Program-made: the position numbers and the translations under genes | Notes under the pieces: model-generated | Told to the model about the DNA's origin: nothing | Seen by the model: only the letters and a program-made list of their open reading frames with translations | Databases searched by the model: none | Part shown: piece after piece, positions 1 through 12,100 of the stretch | Position numbering within the stretch: position 1 is the stretch's first letter | Layout: each line of letters begins with the position of its first letter | Origin: Lineus longissimus | Taxonomy: Eukaryota; Nemertea; Pilidiophora; Heteronemertea; Lineidae | Reading direction: 5' to 3' | Length of the DNA stretch: 64,000 bases | Assembly: GCF_910592395.1 (NCBI RefSeq) | Contig: NC_088311.1 | Coordinates: forward strand, 23,404,646 to 23,468,645

Positions 1-113
1 CTCAAGACTTTGGAGTATCCAGAGCAACAGGGTTTCACCACGACTTCCTGTTTGTCGACGTGACTTAGGAAGAAGGCCGGAAGCTTCTTTTCAAGATCGG
101 TGTGAAGTTCAAC
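1..113 (-). CDS. TRPA1: TRPA1-like exon 22 (C-terminal, partial at window edge)
   Basis: It starts VELHTDLEKKLPAFFLSHVD, residues 995-, and stays open for 37 codons plus 2 nt to the left end of the window. The acceptor is cacggcag. The stop codon is outside the window. Confidence 0.9.
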
Positions 114-3100
114 CTGCCGTGAAAAGAGTGGACGTTAAATACCGCTGCTGTCTGTTTATACATTTTGGAATAGATGGCAAAGCCAACTCCAAATCTGACG
201 GAAGTATGCCCCTGGTTTCGCTGCATTGGCAGCTTTCGTTCAATGACTAAGTGGACTGATTTCACCTGCTTAAGTGGCGTAACCAATGTAATTATTGAAG
301 AGCGAAGTGTCCTCTAGTGCTATATCAGTTGATCATCATCAATAATTCATATTCAGTTCCGTGTTAAATGCATGTATTCGCACAAACGACTAATATAAGG
401 TCATAATATAAGGCTATTGACTTGCCTGCATGGCAATTCTCTTCAGTCTAGCGTTCCTCTGAATACTCTCGATATCACCGACCGCCAAACCGATCTGAAA
501 TCGTGAATCAGCACAACATGACAATGATGAATCATTTTTCTATCACAGATGATCGGGAAGGTAAATGAAAAATGTTGTCTATCGCTTAGACACGACGTAA
601 ACACAATCTTATTCTAATTTCAATAACTTCATGGTTGGAAGAGCTAATGCTTTTCAATTCAACGAAATATTGGCTTCAGACCAACTCAACGATTTTACGA
701 CTTCGCCCTTTCTCAAGCCTCACCGACTGAAAACCCTGACTCAGGACGCAAATAGATACGACATTGACTACATTTGCGTTTGTACGTTTCTTAGTAAAAT
801 CCAGTAAGTTGACCATATGGAGTATGACCTACCAGTAGATTCATCAGTAATATCGGCATGAGGAGTATGAAGGCGACCAGAAGGACCACGGTCAGCGTGG
901 CGAAGTGGGCGGTTGTGGTGTCCGAATCGGTGAGGGGGTAGAGGAATGTCTCCTTGAAGTCGTAGTCGCCAAGCATCATCATGGCGCAGCGGAGGAGCAT
1001 CATCCCTAGAGTGCCCTGGCCGTTCTCGGAATTTGTCTAGAACAAGTTTGATATTAACAGAGTCAGTACAATAGACTGCCGAATACAGCAAATACATCGA
1101 GAGAGAGATCCAAATGAGGTTCCCCTCACACCTAGCACGTGACCAAATAAACTTAATACCAATCAATGTTTCACTTGGAGAATTCCGAAAGACATTCGTC
1201 GATCACGCACTTTCGTAAGCACAGTACAAAAATCACGAAATTTTAATCGGTTATAACGATGTAGAAGGCAAGACCGAAGGCCACGATGAGTACGAAGACT
1301 TCGAGGCATTACGTACATTGTAGAAGGCGAGACCAAAGGCCACGATGAGGACGAAGACTTCGTGGTAGAACTTACCTTGTTGGTGAGAACGATGTAGAAG
1401 GCGAGACCGAAGGCCACAATGAGGACGAAGGCTTCGTGGTAGAACTTACCTTGTTGGTGAGAACGATGTAGAAGGCGAGACCGAAGGCCACAATGAGGAC
1501 GAAGGCTTCGTGGTAGAACTTACCTTGTTGGTGAGAACGATGTAGAAGGCGAGACCGAAGGCCACAATGAGGACGAAGAACACCACGAGCACTTCAATCA
1601 ATGTCTTCAAGATCTCCAAGAACATCACCACGTAGATGCCGAATCGTCCTGACCTGCGAGTGACAAGGAAGAAAAGAACACGGTCAATTGTTTTCTAATC
1701 TTCAGTTTTTAGAATAAGTTTTGCATTTGTCTTGTACATGTATTTGTATTCAAGAACTGACTCCCACAACCGCAATCTCATCTCCATCTTGTAAACCACC
1801 AGGCTGACCAAATCGAACGGATCTTGATCGCTTTTTTCCTAAATAAGAATTCCACGTCACGAGGGAAAGAGATGCTGCCATGTCGTTTAAATACTGCAAT
1901 CGAGAACGTGATGATCAAAGTGGACATAGCCTTGTTTTTAAAACGAGTCGTTATTCCGTGGTCAATTATTTCTTACAGGCAATAAAAAGGAATCGGGGCG
2001 TGGTACAGTTAAAGCAGTTAATTTAAACTAAATGACTGACACTTGAAAGTGATGTTAATGCAATATTTGTCTCAAGAAGTTATGATGACCATACCTTTGG
2101 AAAAACAGAAGAAGGTTGACCCAGGCTAGGAATGTCGCAACGGCGCCGGACTCCCACTGAAAGTGAGTCGATGTGCTCATGGTCAGGGAGGGACACAGAA
2201 AGACGGAACAGCTTATATACAGGATCCACTCCAACAGATTGGTGACGTCAAGGAAATATTTCATTTTCTGGAAAAAAACAACAAGACTTTAATTCTGGTG
2301 ATCGTGACCGACACCTCCTTTATTATTGTTTACACCGCCACTGCACTGCAATGTTTCTGGGCCCACGAATTTCACTAACTCTTTGTTTCCAAGAAGCTTT
2401 ATTGATATAGTGACAGAACCTCATATAAGAAAGTTGATTACAAAACAGTTCATTGAAATTGATGACCCAGGCGAGGAATTCACGTACCTGCTGTACCATC
2501 TGTATGACCTCCTTCACCATGTTCAACAGACAGAAGACGACGATTATTGTCGCGGCGATCAGTTGTCCAATGGAAAACTAGAATCAAGAGCACAGCATTG
2601 AATGACAGATTTAGGTTTCAATAACATTTTTTCTCAAAAAGGTTTTTTACAGTTGTATTGGCCAATCATATTCAGCCAGTCCTGCCTCACTGGTGCTGAC
2701 GTCCAAACGTAAACAATCCTAGCTGGTCACATGTTGCTGTTGTATTGTACGTGCCGGTCACCGATCCAAAGGTCGACCGCGCGCAACGTTGCATAACTTC
2801 CACTTTGGGGCAAACGCGCGAACCACTGGGCCATAACGGAATTCCCTCATGGCTGGCTGGTTAAGCCGTGCCATATACCTGGGGGAACGTAAGTTGCAGG
2901 TTTTGTTTGGCAGAGGAGTAAATAGAAGGGGACATGTATGCAGAAGGAGGAGGTTTTTACAAGAATTGACGAAACATCCCGAAGACTTCCGTTATACATG
3001 TATTTCGCTTGTCATGAGTAAATGGTGAATTCAGCCTTATTCAAAGTCTTTGGGCGCGTCCGCCAGTTCCTGATGCAAGGTTGGATTATTGGTACGTTTT

Positions 3101-6100
3101 CAACCACAGCGATGGACTATCCAAATATCATGAGGTCTCGCAAGGAGGCGCGTGATTTTATCGGACTATGGTGGCTCGAGTAATTTTGACTCTTCATTCA
3201 AATAATGTCATCGCTACATCACAACTTTTTAAAATAACTTTCGAAGATGGCGGCTGACACTCACTTGGAATTTGTAGCCGTAGCTCTGGTTGTAGTAGTC
3301 GTCGTCTGAGTAGTTCCCGACGATGTTATCAGTGTGTTGCCAATTTGGGAAACTGGTCACAAAGTAGGTCAGCGCGGCAAGAAATATCGAGTATACGAAC
3401 ACGCTCAAGACAAAGAGTTTCAGTCCGTAGGCATTCCTACAACAAATGGAAAACGACATATTATTAGTGTTGTAAATGAAGTACATGTATGTCACGAGAA
3501 TGTCAGCTTCCATCTTGTGAGGTCAAACTTGTATCTATCACGAATCTCTCAACGTTTTCTCATGCAAGTACGTCACCACAAAATCAGTCTCTGCTGTCAT
3601 GAAAATGTTGGTCCAATGCAAATGCTAGTCGAACCGGTCTTACGATAACCTTTTCCATTCCCGACAGAGATCACTCAAATTAGCGGTATGAACATGAATG
3701 AATAGCTTACCACTTCATGTTGAGGTATTGAACCATCAGTGGGTGATTCAGAAGTTCAACTCTGTTGTGGGCCACCATTGTCTACAAAAAAAAACAATGT
3801 AAGATAACCGACTGGACGATGTTGCATTTTTTTAATCATTCTTATCAAGTACATGTAGGTCATAGCTTCCTTACGTGTTTGGCGGTGGGTTGCAAATAAG
3901 GTAACTAAGATAAGCAAAGGATTCATTTTGGGGGTAATCTTTTTCTCGACATCACTCACATTTGGTGTGGCAAGTGGCATGATTGGCTGACCATTCTTTC
4001 TCATCTCTAATTGGTCTTTCATATTCATCTGAATGAGAGCGAAGTTATACGTCGTCTGCAAAACAAAGATGCTTCAGATTAAGATACATTTCCGGTGCAG
4101 TTGTTTTAACAGGGCATTCACTAATGTAGCGTTCACCTTAACCTGGGGTTCAGTTTGCTGTGCTGAACTGAAGGACATAATGCGTAGTTGTCAGTGAAAT
4201 CCGGTTTTCCCTACCAATGTGCATCAATATTCCGTTTACATCAACATGTCTTCCAGTCACAATTTTCTGCTCACCACGACAAGTTGCCCCCATGGGCTGT
4301 TGTTTATACCATGCTTTGGCGAAGCATGAAGATTTACGTCGTGTTGTGTTGCTCCCCCGAAAATTACGCTCCCCGCGAAGATTGGTAGAGTAACGCATAC
4401 GGCTGCGATTACATAGAGCTTTCACATGTAACATGTCACTGTTCAATTTTTCACCATTGTGGCGTGTTTTAAAGCCAAATTCAGTTAACTCGTGACAAGT
4501 GAATCATGACAAGTGACAACGTCAACTCTATATAATCGGGGTAGACTGGGTTGTGCTGCGGACATTGATAGCAGGCATTGATACTTACCACCGTGTTTCC
4601 ATTTTTATCTTCCTCCACTTTGATCATTCTATCATAGACGATAGGGCATATTTCTGGTAACTGCTTGATGAAACCCAGTACGTAGCACATATAGATGCAA
4701 CTACCAGTGCTGAACAGCTCCTCCCACCTAGCGGTCAGAAAATGATTTAACTGTCATTATGGAAGAGGTTTGCTGGCCATAGTGCGAGTTACAAGGTGCA
4801 AGGACCCGTGTCTGTCGCAGAGGAGAAACAAAACTGATCAAGGAAAACACACTTCATCGTTCGTACCGATTGCGAAACCTGCTTGTTATAGTAGAGACAG
4901 AAAGGAATCTATTAGGCCCGGTCAAAGGGAGCATGTTCTATGCCCTTTGTGAGTCACAATTTGATTATTACCTGTCATGCCTGACACTGGCAAGTGCCAC
5001 GTCTGTGAACTTCTGGGTCAGGGCGATATCCAGGAAGCTCTCGCTGTTTGAATTGCAGAGAATCTCCGCCCCTTCGTTCAGCAATATGATAACAGCGCTG
5101 GAATGTCCACCGATAGAGGCGAAGTGCAGTGCTGTATTCTGGAACCACAAAAGGCACAAGATTGAGGCTGTAGTTGGTGACTTATTCCCTTTCATTTTCT
5201 CAGTTTTCAACATCTATACTTGAGGTTAGGTATATTAATTCAGTTATCTATCAATAAGGGCATTTCCATATCGATATTTCCACAATTAAGCTATGCTAAC
5301 CCCAACCATAACCGTGCAAGGATCATAGTAAGAAATGGAAAATGCGGTATTCGGGAATATTGAAGATTTTGAAAAGTGGAAAGTTGGATCGAATAGGAAT
5401 GAGCATTACATGCGGGCACGAGCAACCGACCAGTCAGGATGGCGTCAAGTGATGGCGCAGATGCAAGAATTGTACCAGTTACCTTTTCTGTAATAACTTA
5501 CTATACCAGCAACGTGGCCAAGCTAATTAGAAATTTTCGCTAGTCGCAATAAATAAGGTACAACAATTAGGTCGGGTGTTACGCACTCCATTTTCTCCTT
5601 TACTGTTGAGTATGTGGGCGTGGACGGCGAGGATGGACATGATGGTCCGGTTGTAACCGTTTTTCGCTGCAAGGTGAAGTGGCGTGTTTGCATTGTTGTC
5701 CCTGAAGAAAAAAGGAGCAAGGTTCAGATCGCCATATAGCCTGGCTATGAGACGGGACGAAAATCTCCACCCTAACATTAAAGCTTTGGTTGTTCAACGG
5801 TTAGAATGCTGGACTTTCGATCTGGTGGTCACGGGTTCAACTCCCGTGATTCCACTACATTACAAACTAAGTCTGAACTAAAGAGGAAAAGATGTCACTG
5901 CAATTCGGAAGAGAGCCAATCAAGTGGAAGTCGTTACTAAAGAGAAATCGTGTTGCATGACACTTACTTTTGTATGATGGCCCCTCTCTTCATCAGAAGC
6001 TGTACCACCTTATCGTGTCCATTTTCGGCGGCCATGTGCAGTGCTGTCTGATACATGCCATCCGCCTCGTTGATCAGGTGACACCCGTCTTTGCCACTGA

Positions 6101-9100
6101 GGAGCTTGACGCACGAGTTGAAGCGGCCGTACCTGGAGAGAGCAACTGATTACTGATTGAATGAAACATATATTCGGGATTGCAGAACTCAAAATCAGGG
6201 AAAACGATGTTCATTCAGTCATCTATTGAACATTTAGTCCTATGATTTGCTGACATGCCGCTGCCAAAACACTTTGATGAAGCTGGCTTATGGTCCGAGC
6301 TTCAAGCTCAAGATCAAATCTGCAAACCATCGGTGTTTTTGTCGAGGGAAATATCTCTACCTGGGTTCATCAAGACAATTGGAAGAACAAGCACTTGGTG
6401 GCAATGTTCACACAGTTACTGTAACCTAAAATAGCTTGAAAAACGTACGAAAAGGGAGAGGAAAGACGAACTCATCCCATTTTACACCAAATAGCCGAAC
6501 ACTGATGGATTCTAAGGGACCTAAGCAAAGGAATTTATGACGTTCTCAGAAGAATAACTCTACGAGCAACATCGACAAGAGGTAAGGAAGGCTGGTATTA
6601 TGAAGGAAAATGAATCAAGTGAACTCTTCCATACTTTGCAGCGAAATGAAGCGGTGATTCCTTGGCGTTTGTTTTCGGATTCAGAGCCGCCCCGGTGCTG
6701 ATAAGCATATCCATGGAGTTGAGAAGGCCCAGTTGGGAGGCGTAGTGCAGAGGGGTGCAGCCGTTGTCGTCCCTCTCATTCAATAACTCATCATACTAGA
6801 AAACAACACGATGGATTTACAAGATTTTTTTCAGGGATGTGACGGGTGAACTACAGATAACAGAGAGTTTTCGCAAAACCCCCAAAACGTCCACGTGAAC
6901 GCCTGTCCCATTGTTTGACTCAGTTATCAGGAGGGTAAACAAGGAAGCATCCACTTTGGCATTTTATTCGAGTGAGTTTAGTTGGTAGAGTCGCTTCGAG
7001 ACGTTTGAGAGAGGAACCAATCGATGATGGCTGACTTGTCTTCACAAATTTGGTCTTCAAGGAACAACATTCATCACGTCACATCATTACCAGGCCCGCT
7101 ACACCCACCCCCTTCCTTGGATTTGCCACACCCTCGGCTCTGTGGTACACATTTGCAATATCTTTGCTTACCTTGCTGATGTCTTTCCCAAGCGCCTCCA
7201 GTTTACAATGGCTGATAACTGCCGCATGGATGAAGTTCCTTTGCAGCTTGTCCTTGATGGTGATGTCCGCGCCACGAGCCAGAAGGACGCACATGACATT
7301 GGCGGCCATCTTATACGCCGCCAGGAACAGTGGGGTGCGTTCCTCGATGTCCTGGGCATTGATGTCGGCTCCCTGAAATCAGAAACATAACAAATGCCAT
7401 CACATGGGTATCACTACTTTCTATCGGTTTTAACTAAGTATCTACCCGATCGTATTTGTCATTCGACAAAAGGAACCTCTGTGATTTTGCCATGTTAAGG
7501 TGTGAAGAAATTTAAAAGTTCTAATCTTTCCGTGATAGTTTGTCCCAATCATCATGAAATGCTCTTGCTCTGGTTCAAGGTGAAGGGGCGTGTTTCCATT
7601 GCTGTCCCTGATGAAAAGAGGATGAGCATTGCGTTGAACGCTCACGTTCAACCCAAGGTCTTTGAAGGCTCAGATGGCATGGCGTTCATCAGTTGGTTGT
7701 ACTTGAAGAGAACATTTTGAAACACAAAGGAGCTGCTGCGAGCAATGTTTTAAGAACTAATTGTGCCATGTAAAACGTAGTAAACTTCTTATATTCCTTC
7801 GTCTGCTTTCTATCTCAACGTATCTAACTGAAAGAACCTTGCCATTCACTCTTAATGGTTTTAGAGCTTCTGCATACCTGAGGCATTTTTTGGCCAACAC
7901 AAATATGCGCCCGTAGAGGTTTTTAAGGAAATGAAAAACCCATTGAGGATGTTCACAAACTCAAAAACCGTCAGGGGTTTGTCAAGTCTCTGAAAAACCT
8001 CTTTGGGTTGCATATTTGGGCTGAAAAACTCTAAAAAGTCTTTCGGAAGCTAAAAAACCCATATTTCAAGGCTGTTTACCTTCTCGATGAGATACTGACA
8101 AAGCTCTACGTGGTCGTAGAGTGCAGCATGGTGAAGTGGAGTCATTTCCATGCCATCGCGAAGTTCAATGTAGTTCTTGGTGAAGAATCCATGGTTCTGT
8201 GGCCCACCAGAATCCAACAGTACCTTCACCATCTCCACGGATCCCTTGGCGCAGGCGAGGTGGATTGGTGTGGACTTGTCACTCTGTTGGCTCCCGGCGT
8301 CCCCACCCGCTTCCAAACAGACTTTCACAGCCTGAAGATGAGAGAAACATGTAGTTTGTAGATTAATTTACTAAATACAGAGAGTATTTCGTGCGAATGA
8401 AACTTGACAGTCACTGAGATAGATTGTACCAGCCACAGAACTGTCAATCAATGAACATTGTAGGAACCAAAAAACGGCAATTGGTGTTTTCAGTCGCATA
8501 TTAAAATGGAGTGATCTCCAAAGACCGCTTCAAATTGACCCGATAGACCGTCCTTCCTTCCTTCTCTAACTTCTGGTAAAAGTTGGTGCTAAAGATTTGG
8601 TCGTTACCTCCAAGATGCCACTGCTGACTGCTGAGTGCAGAGGTGTGCTCTGTTCCACGTCTGGCAATCCTAAGAAGTCACTTGAGAGAAGAGTCTCTTG
8701 CACTGAAACGGAAATTGTAGCCAAGGTCAGGCTAGCTTTATGTTAACAACGACTCTCAGTCGCTTACCATTGTTGGTGCAGGATCTAGATTTGTGTTTTT
8801 TGGTTCACGGAAGGATTGATCTGCAGACGATGGTGCCAAAGGGACAGCTGACGATTGAAAGACAGAGCCTGGGATCGTGCAGTTAGAAGCCAGATGGATA
8901 TGGGAATCAAGGTGAACCTCAGTGGAACCTGGCATCATCATGTAAGAGTCCGTAAAGGAATGTTTTGAAAGTAAGAAATCGCAGAGATCGACAACCGTTT
9001 ATCGGAAGAGGCTAACAACGCACAGCTGGATTTCTGGTCAACGGAAGGATTGAGGACAAAGAATGGTGCCGAGATGGCAGACGGAGTGACAGAGGTTGGG

Positions 9101-12100
9101 TAAGTTAGAAACCAGATGGAGATGGCAGTCTTAACAATAAATTCTTTGCAAAAGCTTGTTCAGGGCAAGAGTAGCAGCCAGCGTCGGTAAAAGAGACTAA
9201 ACCTTTACTAGGAAGAATATGATATTTGTACCACTTTCACAGATATTCAGATCACTGATGTAAATTAAGGTATTTCATGATCATTTCAAGTGTTTAATTA
9301 CGAGTTTTCTTCTTGGCCCGCCGATACATTTTAGCACTCGCATTCTTAAGGTACCGGTACGAGCGAAATGTTATGCATAATTTATTTCGAACAATCGTGA
9401 AAACATGTAAGCGCAACTTCTGTAAAGTGTCTCACCGTAGTCCAAAATGAGCCTCAAGCTTTCACCGGCCCCTGCAATTGCTGCGGCATGGAACGGCGTC
9501 AATAGCTTGGGGTGGCACGTGGCTTCTATGTTTGCGTTGGCGTTTAACTTAAAAGAAAGGAGAAAATGTCTAAGGATAATAATTCAACTGTTCATGTTGC
9601 CATACGCCCTTCTTATAGCTGCACTCTTGCGGTATCTCAACATGGTTTTTGATGACCATGCCCGCTTATGCCTATTGTAATATATGGGCTTGCGCCCTCC
9701 AGGTTCCTCTGCTCCTCTCAATTCAATGTTACTAAGAAACTGTTGCCATGGGTACCTTATACAAATATATATGTTACACTATGGGCCATTTTGTTTATCC
9801 TGGTATAGGCACAGAACATCGGCTGTGGTCCCATTAATAGAACGAAGCAATGAAGGGTTAGGTGTCTTCCTCATCGACACGAGACGAAATGGCGTGATCC
9901 TACCAAGAGCCGAATCCACGACCTGTTGATTATGAGCCCGGTGTTCATGCCCACTATGCCCATACCGGCACTTTCGTTGAACTAAGATCGTACTTAAGAG
10001 TATTTCATCCTTGGACATTAGACGCCATGTATCCGGGATCAATAATCACTCAAGACCCATGACTTATCTTTGATATTATAGGGGGAAATAAGGGGGAAAT
10101 AAACAATGCATTTCTCTTCAATGTTAGCTTTGCTCTCTGACGGTTACAAGAAACTCATTGACCATTCAAGATATATGCGGGGCGATATGTTTATACGTCG
10201 CAGTTATGATTTCCCGAACTGACATTGAGTGGTTTCTCCTGCCGCATCCGGAGCGAAAGCAAGTCCTTCTTGAGAATTAGGCCAAGCGTCTTTGTGACCA
10301 CCTTTGAGTAGAATATTTTGTTCCCGGGACAACATTCCCAGGAGAACAGGTAAAGTGGATTTGGTTTGTTCAGTGTAACGATGAGACTTCTAGGACTCTT
10401 TTGCCAAGTTTTTATTACGGACTTTTTCGTCAGCTGATGAAATTATGCGCCATTAACAAGAGGTTATCAATCATTAGAAATATAGACCAAGCTGACAAAC
10501 CATATTGTGTCAGTCAATATTTAAGGTCTTGTGTAGCTCAGGATATGATGTGTATTTCCTCATAGGTTTTGTTGAGCTGAGAAGGCAAACGAAACGACAT
10601 GAGGGTTACGTTACTTTCGATATTATCATGACAACGTGATTGTATGTCTATTCTTTGAGAAAATCTTTGTCAAAAGTCGGTTACGTGGTTTCTTGTGTTG
10701 ATTATGGTTTGAAAAAAAGGTAATGATCTTGAGATTAAAGTCATCCACTCGCAGAAAACTGAGTGACCCGTATTTTGTATATACCGATTCCGTTGTTGAT
10801 AACTCTGAAATGGCCCAGCTGTGTTTCTGAAGAAATAATCGATGTAAGGACTACCCGTTGGCTGAATCCTTATCACAATCTCGGCAAAACAGGATTGAGC
10901 ACTTCTGATTTGTCAATACAAGTGCTGGTAGCTTTTTGAAAATTACTTTTTCAATTATGTTACTGATATCTTAGCTTTTGCCATATTATGGTTGCACTAA
11001 TAGGTCACTACCCGGCTTAGGGTTGTTACCTACCAAAATCTTGACAGATCGGGCAGCATTTATCCAAGCAGCCACATGTAGTGGTGTTGCTCCACAACCC
11101 GTCGGAAAGTTGACATCAACTTGCTTGTACATGCACATCACCTGTGAAAAAAAGGATTGCACAAAAAAGTTGATGCATATAGGTTCAGTAAGGAAGCAGG
11201 TCCAAATGTTGGTGTAGCCAAAAACCCGGTGAATACTGTTCATTCTTCCTTGGACCCCCTCCCTCCCAGGTAAGACGACCGAGACTGTCTTCCGGCATCA
11301 ACAGAATTTCCCAGGCCTGTTTCTTTCCAGTGTATTAAGTCAATACAAATATGAAGAGAGGGGATAAATGTACATTATTTGATCATTATTTGATAAAGCC
11401 ACTCGTTTGACAAATATGCAATAAATGTCCCTCGGGAATCAGCAATGACATAAAGCGTCCTCCTCAATTTGCAATCGCCAAACCTCCCATTTTTGTTACT
11501 GTTGCTGAGGGAACCTGTGTAATGTTTGTATTGAAACTTTGGTCGACCGGAAAACGCTTCATTTGTTTACATCATCCGGATACGGATTGAAAGCTACATG
11601 TTTTCATCCCAGCAAAAGCCATACCATGGTAGCCACTAACAAGATCCTCCATATTTCTCTCCGATCATCAATATGAATATAAATGTAATGGTGTTTACAT
11701 TATCAGTCAAAAATGTGCAGCCTGAATGATTATTATCACGACTCTGACCATCAAAGTTGAATTGGCTAAAAGCATCACGGCCTATAATAATAATAAAGTC
11801 CCTAAATGCAGTTAATTTCGTGTTTAACCTTTAATAAAACTTCAGTAACGTTAGAAATTTAATGTAGCTCAATCATCGTGCCCATTTCACTAATGTATAT
11901 TACATTTCAACTTTGCCCGCTCCATGGGTATATGCTAGTAATAATAATTGTTGTATTCCTGGTCAAAATTCAGCGCCGCCTATATGGAACTGATTTAAGG
12001 AATTGATACCTCACTGGAGGTATTGCACGCCTCGGTTCTGGTCAATATTTTACCTCTACCCACGCGGTTTTGGTGAGACAATCAATACCAACAGTGAGGT

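Noticed and set aside
1446-1631. Reading the S5 exon through its donor into the repeat
   Set aside because: It stops within the next repeat unit. The downstream pore exon joins in phase only from the donor at 1524.
5783-5855. Functional tRNA-Glu (UUC) gene
   Set aside because: The T-arm is good, but the acceptor stem does not pair and the anticodon stem needs two wobble pairs, so it is kept only as tRNA-like.
7442-7651. An additional ankyrin exon between exons 7 and 8
   Set aside because: Exons 7 and 8 join perfectly in phase 0 (IEK | GADIN). The candidate would need phase 2 and loses the repeat after nine codons.
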